The notes under the pieces were generated by a model. The model did not search any database, was not told the origin of the DNA, and saw only the letters and a list, made by a program, of their open reading frames with translations. From Bugulina stolonifera (Eukaryota > Bryozoa > Gymnolaemata > Cheilostomatida > Bugulidae), in the NCBI GenBank assembly GCA_935421135.1, contig OW285190.1, forward strand, positions 9,062,501-9,126,500: 64,000 nucleotides of DNA, in the 5' to 3' direction. Positions 10,949 to 23,924 of this stretch are shown in pieces. Each line of letters starts with the position of its first letter. Positions within the stretch are counted from its first letter, which is position 1. The position numbers and the translations under genes were made by a program.

Positions 10949-11475
10949 ATTACATGTATAATCATCGTAATTCATTAGGGGTCAAAAATTATTTTGTGTA
11001 AATCAAATATGATTTGTAGTTACTATCAGTAAATACATGTATATTATCAAAATGGCTATAATACTCACTTTCAGATCTTTAACATTCATTCATAATTACC
11101 TTCCCCTGAATGGGTAAAATTTGAAATAGACCCAACGTATGTGCAGCATTCAGATATTAATAATGTTGATTGCATGTTTATTAGGAGTTATGTCCTCTGT
11201 GGTAATATTACCGTTCATCCATTGAAGGTCATTTTAATTTCAGCAACCAAACAAATATATACATGATTGTATCAACTCTCAAGTTTTAATTAATTGTTTT
11301 CAGCTACTAATTCTGTAGCCCAGATATTGTCTGTCATTATAAGCACAAAACATCAACAAATCCAATAGACAAAGCAAATTTACCTTGAGCGTTCACATAA
11401 ATTTTAGAGATCCAAAAGTGTCCAAGAATGTTAATAGAAACATCCATTAAGAGAGGGTTGTTGGATACTGTACAA

Positions 11476-11598
11476 GAGAACTTGGCTGAAAGTATGAGAG
11501 TTCAGAGATCAATCATTTTCTCTTGGCTAGTTTGGACTCATTTTTCTCTGATCATGTCTGATAAGGTAATGCAATGTCTGTATTAATGGGCTATTAAG
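11476..11598 (+). repeat. Dispersed repeat with exon-like core, copy 2
   Basis: Second copy of the repeat at 9166-9290, with the same ATG TCT GAT AAG at 11554 followed by GTAATGCAATG. The upstream tract is CTCTTGGCTAG. The two copies are about 2.3 kb apart in the same orientation. Confidence 0.7.
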
Positions 11599-12197
11599 TG
11601 ACCTTGTCACTTGATCTTAAGGAGAGGAGAGAAATGTGTTTAACATATGTGCCAGGGTCTGTATATGTTTCATATTGTTGTGGACAAGACGACAATGCAA
11701 ACTATCTCAGTCGGCTGGGACTTCAGGCACTTTCAGATGGGTCTGAACACAAATTTTTTTGGTTCTTCTTTCTTTGAGCTGATTGTGAAATAAAAGCCGT
11801 GGCCACTATTCAAATTGTATCTGCTATACCAACATGAAAATAGAGAGAAGTATCTTAATAATTAATATTTATGATTTAGTTTGGTATATTTTAATAATTT
11901 ACAACATATCACAGGCCCAGGCATTGGCTGGAATATAATAATTTCCATTCACCATGCACACAATGTATCCAAACTGATAAAAAACTTTCATATTGTCTCC
12001 TACGAGAAAGAGGGCCTAGAATTTGGAATTATTTCCTCCTTTTCGTCTTTATTGACAAACTGTCACAAAGACACCTAGAATATTGGGCATTGACCATGTG
12101 TAAAGTTTAAAAGGTCATATTTGCTACTATAGTTTTATAGCTCAGGGTCGCCTGGGTTCCTCGCCTTCTAAAATACATGTAATAATAATGGATATAT

Positions 12198-12860
12198 TGT
12201 GATGGTACGCCCAGTCGTATCTTACATCTGACACTCATTATTGTGTGCATACATGTATATATCTGCTTGTACTTTACTCTTATATTGTTGTATATGATTA
12301 TATAATTATATCTAAGTCTTTTAATGCCTTTTATACCCATGTACAGAGGCCCGACCTCTCAGAATCCATTGATATTCATTTTGTACATGAATTGGACCAT
12401 TATAAGCAACTTTTGTAGAACCCGACCTATTTTGGGTCGGCCGTCGGGCTTCCGGCGGCCATCTTGTTGCGCAACTTCCGGACGACCACACGTCGTCTTT
12501 TCCCGACGTCACGTCGGCCGGAAGTCCTTATACTATATAAAGGGCACTGTTTTACTGTTCATTGTCTCAGTCTACACTTGGCTTTCAATAAAGACACATC
12601 TATACTTGATACAGAGACTTTCTCTTCCTTTTACTAGGTCATTCGCTTTGCAAACCGCCTACTAGGTCGAACTACTCTCTTTCCTTGTATAGTCTGAAGG
12701 TCGGACTTGAGATCAGATGGGTCGTCTTTGGTAGTATTTGGGCTACTGAGACCGCTCGATCTTTCATGTAATGCGAAGTCCTATTACCACTCATAGGCAC
12801 TTCATTTCTGGGTCGATAGTCGTCCAAGGACGACCGCACCAAGTCACAGAAACCATTACA
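12198..12860 (+). mobile_element. Solo LTR, copy A
   Basis: The element starts TGTGATGG and ends CCATTACA, an inverted TG...CA pair typical of LTRs, and is flanked by a 4-bp duplication ATAT (12194-12197 and 12861-12864). TATATAA lies at 12534-12540 and AATAAA at 12587-12592, so promoter and poly(A) signal sit in one repeat as expected for U3-R-U5. A TTGCGCAA core followed by CTTCCGG lies at 12467-12481. No primer-binding site or coding interior follows. A frame of 113 codons across it is also open in copy D but broken in copy C and has no known match. Confidence 0.85.
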
Positions 12861-13456
12861 ATATTGATGGTCGACTGTATTTGAAGCATTCGTACCATGA
12901 TCTCTCTGTCCTCAGATGCTGCATAAACACTTTATACATGTAGGTAATGGCAAGTGAAGGATCATAATGTTTGCATTGCACATTATACGCATATATCTAC
13001 ACAATCAATAACTGCAGCGGTCTAAATAATTTATATACATGTACATGTAATAGTAGCAGCCCATGAACCCCTGCAGACTGCACAGTACAAATAATGTAGA
13101 TGCTACTCCAATACTTCTCATAACATTTAATTAATAGTTTAATATGCTTAACAATATTGGAAGACATGCCTACAGTGAGCAGCCCAGATGCTTTGGTACT
13201 TTTATACAACGAGGCCTTTGGACTTGGTCTGTGACATAAGTCTCATTGCAGTATTTGCTCACTTCGCTAAGACATGGTTCTGAGGTCCTAGCACCACCAG
13301 GAGCAAAGATCCAGGCCAGCAGCATTGTCACATCTATAATCAGGTAAACTTACAACACCAAATCCGATTGGAGGCCGGCGGACCACTGACAGACTGTTTT
13401 ATCTTTAGTAAATATGATAAATTATTAGCTCATATGGTATCGAAGATTAGCTACAG
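12861..13456. other. Intergenic, no gene recognised
   Basis: AT-rich sequence with ACATGTA strings and small unrelated frames. Nothing supports a gene. Confidence 0.5.
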
Positions 13457-13755
13457 AAAACCTGATGATGTGAGAGCTGATACTTTAGTGAAAGGTATGT
13501 GCTGTGCCTCATTAATTTATAAGATGTTATGGGGAGATAGGATAATATAATTAATAATAATAAATCTCATTGGATAGCACATATTATTTTCTACCTACAT
13601 GTAGTATTGATTGTATTTTTTGGCATAAAAGTACAGAAATGTCCATCAATCTCCTACCTGATGATGTGAGAGCTGATACTTTAGCGAAAGGTATGTGCTG
13701 TGCTGTGCCTCATTAATTTATAAGATGTTATGGGGAGATAGGATAATATAATAAA
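13457..13755 (+). repeat. Tandem pair of exon-like repeats
   Basis: About 95 bp are duplicated 196 bp apart (from 13461 and from 13657). Each copy follows a TACAG, encodes PDDVRADTL[VA]KG in the matching frame and ends GAAAG before GTATGTG, a good donor. The second copy has an extra TGCTG after the donor. This could be a tandemly duplicated exon of an unrecognised gene or just a repeat that happens to carry a donor. Confidence 0.6.
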
Positions 13756-14039
13756 CAGTAATAAACCATGTCACATTTCATGCACTTTCCACCTAAAATA
13801 CTTTGGTGTTCCAGCTGACTTAGCCTGCAGACATTCGCTACTGCATGGACTATAATATACACCTATGCTTGTACAGTTCTTACATATATATTATTATCCT
13901 TATTATTGTCAATAAACTGCCTGGCTCATGTGCTTAATTAATCAACCAATCATGTCCTTGTACTTGTTTACCGCTATTGTATTGTTATTACAATAGTGCA
14001 TTATTGTCTACTTTCATTTGAAGTACTTTTGCCTATTAT

Positions 14040-14710
14040 AAGTAATGGCCGATGTCTTAGATTTTAGTCATTTTAAGACATTATCCATTTCACATGATTG
14101 TAAGCACTTTTTGTGAGTGGCCAACCCTTTTATAGTTGGACCTCGGGCACTTTTCAGCCATATTGCTGCACAATTCCGGGGGTCGATACTTTATCGTCCC
14201 ACCCGACCCCCTGTCGGGCTTTTTACTAGAAATCCAAATAGTCTAAAAGCCAGCACATTTCCTATGCTAAGTCAGTTGTTGATTGTGTCTCAATAAAGCA
14301 CAACCTACAGAGTCTTACTCTTGCAGGCAGGCAGCTCCAGCCTTGGTCCTCTGGACCTTTAGTGCCTGTGCTTGTCCTCATACTCGTATAAGTCTCTTAC
14401 TCCACTCTTGATGAGTATAAACCTCGGACCTTAATCGATCCTGGATTCTTCAATGAGCATAAGCATCGAGCCTACGTCCCCACTTCAACATAGACACTTT
14501 CTACACTCCTAGGAGTAAAACCCATCGGACCTACGTCGACCCTTTAATGAGTCTAAGCATCGGCCTACGTCCTCTACAATACCTATTAGAGCTTACATAA
14601 TTGTTCACTTTTTATGTAATGTGTAGATGTTTACTTTGGCAGCCCATTACCACTACCAAGCGCTTCCTACATATCTGCACCGGTGTAAAACCTATAGGCA
14701 AAACATCACA
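14040..14710 (+). mobile_element. Diverged solo LTR, copy E (approximate limits)
   Basis: The core near 14155-14180 (GCCATATTGCTGCACAATTCCGG) and AATAAA at 14292 line up in order with the other LTRs, and the 3' part keeps the ATGTAATG and ATTACCACT landmarks. The sequence otherwise differs strongly, and a segment ending in GAGCATAAGCATCG and CCTACGTC is repeated inside it. The right end is best placed at ATCACA (14710); the left end is uncertain. Confidence 0.5.
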
Positions 14711-15874
14711 ATACAGTAGAAGATATCTAATACCTAAAGACTCGTGCTGTACAATGTGTTGCCAATTCTATTCATAGCCTATTTCATTTTAGTAATTCCC
14801 CAATTTCTTAGCTATACAATACTAATCTGTACGATTGCATGTACCAACCTCAATTTTTCCACTTCGAACACTGGCTAGAGCTATCCAAAAACGCCTCCCA
14901 GTACCAGGGTCCTGGACAGATGATGTCATCTGCTACAAATTGATCTCAAACAAAGGCAGTCTATGTCATCTACATGTAAGTAATTCATTAATCTTGTTAT
15001 AAAGCACATGGAAAGGCTTTTACTCAATAGCTTTTCTGTTAACCAAGAGTTTATAAAAATCTGCTACTCTTTTGATCACCTGATATTTAGCCACAATGAC
15101 ATGCATTTACCTGTTATTTTATTTCAAACAGCAAAGAAGTACAAATAGTAAGAAAGCTTCTTATAAATGCAATGAGAAGACAACTGCTTCATATCTTGTA
15201 TAACCTGCCATAAGTGAATGAAGGTAGTGGGTAGCCTATTTTTTTTAATTGTCTACATAGTTACAGGTCAGACCATATGCTCCAGTAACTTTACCCTAAC
15301 AAAACTGTGAGTCTAGACTGAACACTTACTTGTAGGTTGCATCATTAGCGAAATATCGACTCCAGCTGGTAAATTATGATCTTATATTCTCAATATCTCA
15401 CCCTCTCACAATCTATATAAATGCCTCTAATACCATTAACGTTGATGCACGATTGCCTTTATATAAAGTTATACATAATGCAGTGGGATAAAACAGCATA
15501 GCATTTGAACTGGATTCTAATTGTATTTACCCCGCTTAAGTTGTCTTCTCTTGATCACAATATGTTAACCGGATAAGATAACTCCCATGGTTAGATCATC
15601 ATTAATAAACATGCATCTATCTAGTGTATGTAGTATCGCAGCATAAGCAGATCACACAACATGTACATGTAAGTGGAAAGTAGGATAATTATGAAAGATA
15701 CAATTAAATCAAGACTAACAGTGGAATTTTTGGAAGTCTTGACGTGTTATATGTCCTTGGTGTAGCAGTCAGTGCTCTGCACTTTTATGTCAGAGAGCTT
15801 GGTTCACTTCCTGTAGAAGGTCGATGGTGGTTGATGCTTGACTAAATCAATGAATTGCAAATTTTTTAACAGAT
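14711..15874. other. Intergenic, no gene recognised
   Basis: No frame or splice pattern stands out. Several dispersed AGTTGTC or GATAACTCC strings occur, near 15179, 15539 and 15577. Confidence 0.5.
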
Positions 15875-15892
15875 AGAGCCCAATGTGTTATA

Positions 15893-16183
15893 AAAAACTC
15901 ACGGGGTTTATACTCCTTGGGGTGACCAGCCTCTTGCAGCTCACACTGCCAGGTGCCAGTGCTGGCCCTGTAAGAAAAGGCCCAGATAGCTTGACCTTTT
16001 TTTTTGGCAGGGGTAGAGAAGTTGCTTTGAAGCCATGCTACTTTCATAACCCCAAGTACTTATATGAGGCACAGGAGTAATTGTGGCTGGATGCCCTTCC
16101 TAACACCTCCGTGGCCGGGATTTGAACCTGGGACCTTCAGCATGAAGGTTCAGTATTCTAACCACTAAGCCACGGGCGCTCCC
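15893..16183 (-). mobile_element. tRNA-derived SINE, copy 2
   Basis: Read on the minus strand it starts GGGAGCGCCCGTGGCTTAG, with A box TGGCTTAGTGG and B box GGTTCAAATCC, and then has the same body as copy 1. An 18-bp direct repeat AGAGCCCAATGTGTTATA lies at 15875-15892 and 16212-16229. Between the head and the right-hand duplicate, a CCCAGAGCCCAA(A/T) unit of about 14 bp is present three times, an expansion at the insertion junction. Confidence 0.9.
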
Positions 16184-16229
16184 AGAGCCCAAATCCCAGA
16201 GCCCAAACCCCAGAGCCCAATGTGTTATA

Positions 16230-17722
16230 CTCTACGAAATTAGATCTGACCATGTTAATATTACATGTACATCTGGGGTCCCCTAGAAAGTGCAGAAAAT
16301 ATATAAAAATAGGAAACAATATTGATTGCCAATTCTGAGCTCTGAAGAAGTTCTGGTCTTATTACGACGTTCACCCATATAAATATAAACAAATCATGAG
16401 CCTTTTTATGACTTACCATTTCTGGCTAGTTGCAATACACATGTACATGTAGATGAAAGTTTTATAAATACCTTAAATTTGCATTTTCTCTTTGGCTTGG
16501 CAGATGTTTTGTGCTTATCAAGACAGATCATAACTGGGTTACCCAGTCAGTATCTGGAAGCGATCAGACTAAAACTTAGGAGTTGAAATTTATTAGTTTT
16601 ATTGCTGAATTAAAACTACCTCAAGCTGACTGACTTTCACCTTTAGTGATAGAGAACATAGTTAATATTATTAATAATTTAATGCTGCACTTGCGTCGGA
16701 TCTATTTTGGATGTTGCCTGTTCCAGGGAAGACTACTATGAATGAACGTTCAATATCTGAAGATGTATGAATGTGTTATGGTACCCAAGGTACAGTTCTG
16801 AAGGCACAAGCTTAGAAGCAGAGAAGAATTTTATTGAATCACACAGAACAGTAAATTGATTAGTACAAATAATATTGCAAATGTTATGATAAATTTTCAA
16901 TCCAATGCAAGAAAATCAAAGCTACAGTCACTGAAATTAGTGTACTTACATGTATATTCAGTCTGCGGATGCTCAATAAATGTTTATATTTTTTCCATTG
17001 TTGCTTGCGCAGCAACCCCATGATACATACAATTTACATGTTGTGTCTGTTATATAGTGTTGCTGTTTTTGATATTATTATTCATAGATATGGCATTCAC
17101 CACATACATGGAATATACTTACAAGGTATAATATAAGCTCCAGTCATTGAATACAGCCATGTGAAAAAACAATTAGCTATTTCTTGTGCCTGCCAGTGCA
17201 TTCCATCATTCCTCCAGTTGATACTACCTCAGCTTCCACCAACTAGGTAGACCTGCATGCATTTAGGAGAACCCAAAAATGATAGAGCTGTGTGACCTTG
17301 ACCCATTGACAACATGTAGCAAAATATGTTACTTTATGGTACTATAATTTCAATTCAATCTTAAAAGTAAATTTTATTGATCAATTGAATAATTTAAAAC
17401 TTGAGTGTAACTCCATTATAAGCTTTGTGTGTAGCAGCCCTGGCGCTGAATGCGGAATTAATTTGTTAAATCCAACCACCTCATTCTATTTATACTGATT
17501 ATTACATAATTATGGAATATATACGACATAACTTGTACAATGTACATTATAGTGTCACTTCCGGTACTTGTGACAATTCTCCAACACCCTTACATCACAT
17601 CCAACTAGAGTGTACATTACATTGGCTTAACACAGATACACATGTGTGTACAAGATTGTTTAACGCATAACAGTGGGTTTTCCAGGGTTGTTCAAGAAGT
17701 TGTCTTATCACGATTGAAAGAT
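16230..17722. other. Intergenic, no gene recognised
   Basis: AT-rich sequence without a supported gene, RNA gene or mobile element. Confidence 0.5.
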
Positions 17723-18268
17723 TGTAGTGGTAAATGTAACTCTATAGACTTGGCCACTCGTACTGCATTGCATTGTCATGAACAATTCATACCTAAATTA
17801 TGGATATTGACTAGCCCATGCAGAAACATGTCTTTTATACACCTGTCGTATGCATTATTGAGCAATTTCCGGACGACACTACGTCGGCCTTTTTGCCGGA
17901 ACTTCCTCTGGAAGTTTTAATACTATATAAAGTGCATGGTTTTTACTACCATTGTCTCAGTTTATACTTGGATTTCAATAAAGACACTTCTAGATACTAC
18001 TTATACAGAGTCTTCTCTCGTAGTATAGGTCGTTTCAGCTGACAAGGTCCCCGACCTTGCTGCCCGAACTGCCTACTAGGACTGAACATATTCTTTCTCA
18101 GTATAGCAAGATAGCATTAACTCGGGACCACATGGGTCGTCTTGGTTAGTCTTTCGAGTAGTACATGTAGTACCTGTCGATTTTTCATGTAATGACAAAG
18201 GCCTAACATCACTCATAGGCTCTTCACCTATTGCAGACAACATACACAAACAGCAGAAAACCCTTACA
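17723..18268 (+). mobile_element. Solo LTR, copy B (shortened)
   Basis: AATTTCCGGACGAC, ACTATATAAA (TATATAA at 17934) and TTCAATAAAGACAC (AATAAA at 17987) match the other copies in order and spacing, and the 3' end is CCCTTACA. The GC-rich part upstream of the core is mostly missing. TGTAGTGG at 17723 is the best left end, but the flanks do not give a clean 4-bp duplication, so that end is tentative. Confidence 0.65.
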
Positions 18269-19903
18269 ATAATATGTCATCCCGATAAGAACTGATAACT
18301 CCTATGGCAAAAGATCATCATTGCTGGCTATGTATTTATTTGGTAATGCAGTATAAGCAGATCACATATATTATGAGTATAAATTAAGAAAACTGTTAGC
18401 ATTTTATGGTTTTCTGTAGAATTTCTGGGAGTTGTCATCTCTCATGTTCTAGAATCTAGAACAATAAATATAAGAACTCAGTACAGCACAGATCTCTAAC
18501 GATATTAGGATAGTAATAAACCCTGTTACCGCCCATATGGGTAGCCTCTCTATGAGCTGCATTAGTTGTGCAGCTTGTGTAGCTTCTTTCATCATGGTCA
18601 CCCCTTTACCAGTTCAGTCTCTGAACTAGGAGAGGATAACTTCACTACAGAGTCAGTAGTTTCATAGATACAATGTATGAGTGTATAAGAGGGTCAATAT
18701 TCCCATCCATCATGACATTGTGTGACATACATGTAGCTTCTGATTGTTCTGAAAATTGTCTGCTATCACCTACATTATTAGATTTTTACAATTTACTATG
18801 TGCAGAGTCAAGAGTTGTCACCTCTTGAAATATCTGTTTGGGACAAGACAACTTCAAATTCTAGTCAATGGCTTGCAGGTGTCTATTGCTAGAAGCATAA
18901 TTGCGTGTACATTGTATAAATATTATAAATTATGGTACATATGAATATGATTGTACGTGGATGTAATACTTTCCAAGTGGAACTTCATAATAAACCCACT
19001 GCAAACAATAAAACAAGTAACTATATTTAAAGACGCCGTGTGATTGATCATATATCCAGATTACCAATACACGTATTATATAACTTTTAGCAATACATGA
19101 ATTTCAGAATCCAGTCATATAATACTATACTGTACATGCATTAGCACATCCAGTTTACTGAATTCTACGTCTACTTCTAGTGTGCAATACCATACACTCC
19201 GATCAATACTAAACACTCATTCAGTACAGTAACCTATCGGCAGTACTGAAAATATTTAGTGGATTGGAAAGAAGAATTGAGTATAATTAACACCTTACAT
19301 GTATCTGTACCGCATATATAATAATATATCACATGTGGTACTTATAAACATTACTAAATACAAAGCCAATCATTGCATGCGATGCAATGATAAGCATATT
19401 TAGGTGTACACTGGAACAGCAGCGTGTGTATAATACGCACGCTGCTTCTACTAGTAGGCTTACTTAACGTAGTAGATGTGCTCATTCTCTTCAGCAGCTG
19501 ATTTAACATCACATTGATGTACATGTATGAATTGGGATGCATCTGTCACGGGTGACAATGCTTGGCTTCCTAACTTTCATCGGTGACGCCTTAGGCATTT
19601 CTCTTCCAGTTGTTTTAGGCTCACAAATTCTCCAGCTACATTACTCTTCTGCTTTTATTTCAATGAAACCGACAACATCTTGAAGACCAAAAACTAAAAA
19701 ATTATTGCATTGCAGTATCCCAGTGGTATTCAGTTAATCAGCAGATTCAGGTCGATTTGGCTACCCTGCTGCTAAAGTTTACACATTAAATTAATAACTT
19801 TCAACTAAGCGATCTGCAAAATAGAAATATTTTTAGTTTGCAATAAGCTGCATTACACTTTTGGGTGACATTGGCCCAATACTGATCTATTTATAGATCT
19901 GTA
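18269..19903. other. Intergenic, no gene recognised
   Basis: No gene supported. The AGTTGTC-type dispersed motif occurs near 18288, 18428, 18811 and 18845. Confidence 0.5.
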
Positions 19904-20592
19904 TGTAATGGTTATGCACAGTCTTCCTCAACCACCTGACACTAATTATATGCGTACCCATATGTATATCTGCTTGTATTCATTGCTACTTAGTTGAATG
20001 TTGTTTGTATACTTGAATATGGCATTACTGAGTCATTGTACTGCTTTTTGTACCCATGTAAAGAGGCCCGACCTCTCAGAATTACCTGATATTCATTTTG
20101 TATATGATTTAGATGATTCTAAGCATCTTTTGTAATAACCCGACCCATTTTGGGTCGGCCATCGGGCTTCCGGCCGCCATATTGTTGCGCAATTTCCGGA
20201 CGACCCTACGTCGTCTTTTCCCGACACTACGTCGGCCTCTTACTATATAAAGGGCACTGTTTTTACGTCTGTTGTCTCAGTTCTTGCTTAGATCTCAATA
20301 AAGACACATCTATACTTATATATAGAGACTTTCACTTTGTAGATAGGTCATTCTAGTTGTTAAGGTCCTCGACCTTGCAACACGAACTGCCTACTAGGTC
20401 GGATCACTCTCTTTCTCAGTATAGTAAACAAGCATTGACTCGGATCATATGGGTCGTCTTTGGTAGTTCTTTGACTACTGACACCGATCAATATTTCATG
20501 TAATGAGAAGGCCTAGCACCACTCATAGGCACTTCACTTTGGACTCGGGAGTCGTCTTAGGACGACCATACCAGAAACCAAAAACCATTACA
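19904..20592 (+). mobile_element. Solo LTR, copy C
   Basis: It starts TGTAATGG and ends CCATTACA, an 8-bp perfect inverted pair, with a perfect 4-bp duplication TGTA (19900-19903 and 20593-20596). TTGCGCAA lies at 20185-20192, TATATAA at 20244 and AATAAA at 20297. No internal retrotransposon sequence adjoins it. This copy defines the family's ends and target size best. Confidence 0.9.
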
Positions 20593-21149
20593 TGTATAAC
20601 TGTAACTTTAGCATTATACATGTACATGTAAATAAAAGTGGCACCTGTTGCTGCATTGGGGCGCCACATGAAATGTTGAGTTTATCACCCAGATTCTTGA
20701 CTAAAGATAGCCTAATTAACTCTACATCTGTGACTTGCCCTATATAACTCTACAACCTCATCCCTTGCATTCCTGGAATTTAGTACTAAGCATAGTAAAT
20801 TTGTCATATGCATGTACCACAGAATTAATTCTAGAATTAGTTCCATTTGTTATACAACTCACACTAATTACGTCCTTTCTCTAACAGCATTGTCTCTGCA
20901 CTCTCAGTCTATTTTGGGGCAGCTGATCATTACTTAGCTTGAGATTCTACTGACTAATAAATATTAGCTGGGTGCTCCATGCCACACTGAACATTGTATC
21001 TACATGTAGTAGAGCTGTGGCTATAGCTGAACATTGACAGGTCAAAGGTCGCATACCTCTTCTGTTTACTGTTATTTTAGGTGTACAGTTTGATGATTTA
21101 TTTATGTAGAGCTGCAGCCTGTGTGTCTAGTAGCTACCTGTAGTGTGTA

Positions 21150-21320
21150 GCAGCAGCAGCAGCAGCAGTTGTAGCAGTAGGTAGGGCTTAGGAATGTCCT
21201 CAGGTGGGCTACACCCTCACGCTAAGTATACTTATCTTCATGAGTCAGCCAGAGAACCAGCTTTAACCTAGATTTCGTCAGTTGCTGTTTGGACATATCA
21301 AAGGAGAACCAGGCTTACAG
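21150..21320 (+). other. Possible untranslated leader exon
   Basis: A stretch with a CAG run (21161-21180) ends GGCTTACAG before GTAGGT, a good donor at 21321. It contains only a very short frame starting at 21240. It could be a leader exon of the large plus-strand gene that begins coding at 23925, whose first coding exon follows an acceptor at 23880. A second candidate ends CTCTCAG at 22438 before GTGAGT. Confidence 0.25.
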
Positions 21321-21334
21321 GTAGGTCAGGTCAT

Positions 21335-21600
21335 GCCATATTGTATCATAATTGTACATGTACAAATTACGTGTTCGTGTACCTGTAAGCATAGATGTAC
21401 ATTTACCACTAGGTGTAGTTGTAGGTGTACCTGTTAGTAGAAGTACAAATGTAGGTGTATTATCAGGTGTGGGTGTAGGTGCATGTGTATGTACATGTAT
21501 GTTGGATATATTTACTAGTGTGTATGCACCTACACGTACATATACATGTACATGTAGAAGTATGTACATGTACATGTATGCGTATACTTGTATGTAAGCT
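21335..21600. repeat. GTACATGTA/GTAGGTGTA low-complexity block
   Basis: A dense run of ACATGTAC palindromes and GTAGGTGTA-like units that keeps both strands open for about 80 codons. Not coding. Confidence 0.7.
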
Positions 21601-22639
21601 TACATTGTATGTACTGGTTTCCTTGCTTGTAAAGCTAAATAGCTAACACTAACATGGGTGCCTACTTTCACATTAGTGATAAAGTAGGGAGACCATGCCA
21701 CATTCAAGTCTGTACAGGGCTGAGTCTTACCTAGTCATTTATGGTCAGTAGCACACCTGAACTACATTGTAAGTCACTAAGTCATTAGACTGCTTACTAA
21801 GCCAGTAATTGTATAGGTACAGATATGCAGATATGCAGAATAAATTGTCAACATTTTAAGCTATGTACCAAACCATCAATCAACAAAATATTGAACATAT
21901 TTAATGCAAATATCTAATGGGCCATTGGATCAAAGGCTAATAGATTTCTATTTATGGTTTTAATCACTTTATGTGCCAAAAGATGATATAGCGAGATAAT
22001 ATGATGTAACTAATGGTCTATAATATACAGCCATTACTCAGATTTTGTGAATACTAGTCTGTTTACAAACTAAAATAATGCTCAGATAATGTGGATGTCC
22101 CACCAACTCACTCAGTTTGCAGGAAAAACCTGACTAACTAGCGGTTCTGCAGGCAAAATGATTCTAGTATTTATATGCCTAGTAGGCCTACATACATGTA
22201 CATGTACATGTACATGCAATAAAACACTATGTTTATGTATAGTGTTTTGAACTGCTTGTACTACACACGAAATACTTGTGAAATGCCCAAAATAGCGGAT
22301 ATGAGTTACTACAATCTGTATGGATATAATGTAGAGATGAAAAGTATATGATGTGCCTTCAATATCCGCTCTACACTTTTTTGCTCTAGTCACTTTTAAA
22401 TCAGCATCTACAAGAGTGACAACAGCCAGTGCTCTCAGGTGAGTGACAGCAGCCAGTGCTTTCCGGTGAGTAATGCTCTAGCAGCCTGTTCACCACAGAG
22501 CCACCTTGCCATCCTACCACGCACCTGACCTATGGCCCTAGGGCCTAGACTCTGCATTGTTTGCTTTATGTCGGGCGGTTCCTTCACCTCCAAAATAAGA
22601 ATAAAAGATTGTTCATGGGTACTGAAGGTGGAGAGGGTT

Positions 22640-22760
22640 ACAGTTATGACATGGTAGCAGTAGAAGTATCAGTAGGGGGTGGCAGTAGCAGGTGGCAGCA
22701 GTAGCAGGTGGCAACAGTAGCAGGTGGTAGCACATACCGGCAGCAGTGTAGTAGCTGCAG
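22640..22760 (+). repeat. AGCAGTAGCAGGTGG repeat
   Basis: Three or four copies of GTAGCAGGTGGCA(G/A)CA with flanking AGT/AGC triplets. It resembles the 1334-1563 array. Confidence 0.75.
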
Positions 22761-23924
22761 TACTGTCAGCTGTGCATCTAGGGCACATTAATACCACTTT
22801 GATGAATACCTGAGCAGGGCGAAGTTCAGAAACCCAACACATTTAGGGGCGTAGGTACAAAGCCCCTACACACCTTTAGCAACAAACCTTGTGCCTGAAT
22901 CAACATTTGTTTATAAAACAATTAATTTTTCATTAATTTCACATTCAACATTGCAATGCTATGATTTAGTAATACCAGCAAGTCAGCATATCATATTCCA
23001 GCCGATGGCTAGAATAGAGCCTAGAATTTACATTGTGTCTATTTGGTAGTGACTTCAGCCAAAATATTTACTAGCCATAAACTGGCCTTTGACCACTATT
23101 AATTATTACTGATGAGACAGTTATAACTGCTAGTTAGCTGCATTATCTACTAGTCTAACTATTTATGCTACAGATAGATCATCACATATGAGAGAGTTGT
23201 ATTTTTAAAGTTTCGTAATATTTATGAGATGTTGTTTACAATTAGACTGTATTTATCTTTCAATAAATTTCGACTATCCACGGGTGATGTAGAAATTGTA
23301 AGCAATAAAAATGTATAGAATAGTATTACATGCATTACTACAACGTGTTTAATCAGGTGGAAATTCTTGTACAATGTATGTACACTATGCATGTACAAAT
23401 TTGCTGTTATTGTGCTAGTAATTAGAATTAATAAACATTGTTATTACAAATTATAATAATTAGTATTGATAAAGATAATATAGTGTAATATGGTTCACAC
23501 ATTATCCATGCTTCAATGTACAAATGTAGGTCTTAGATGCAAGTCATTATAGTTTATCTCAGGTTTTGACCATCTAGTGGAGTCAGTAGCAAATTGATTG
23601 GGAGTTATCAGATTAGATAGTTTAGGTATGTTAATACTATTTGATTAAGTTTATAAGTGTTCATTGGTAAATAAATACTTAGGAGTTAAATTTGTTGCAA
23701 CTGCAGTTGTGGTGCATGGGGCTACTCATTTTCTAAGTCATCACTGTTACTGTTTCTATCCTTTTTATCAGTCAGATAGTCAATACCGTAGGACTTATGA
23801 GATTTTGTGTGCTGAAGTAGAGTGAAAATATACCTAATTATATCGTCTACAACTACAGCTCTGGTGTTTTAGGTTTTACAGACTAAAGACTCTCTGGTCG
23901 TCCTGTACCAAAGAGGGCGGAGAC

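Noticed and set aside
12324..12665. 113-codon frame in LTR copy A, matched by 108 codons in copy D
   Set aside because: It spans the TATA box and poly(A) signal of the LTR, is broken in copy C, and many differences between A and D change residues, so selection for a protein is not apparent.
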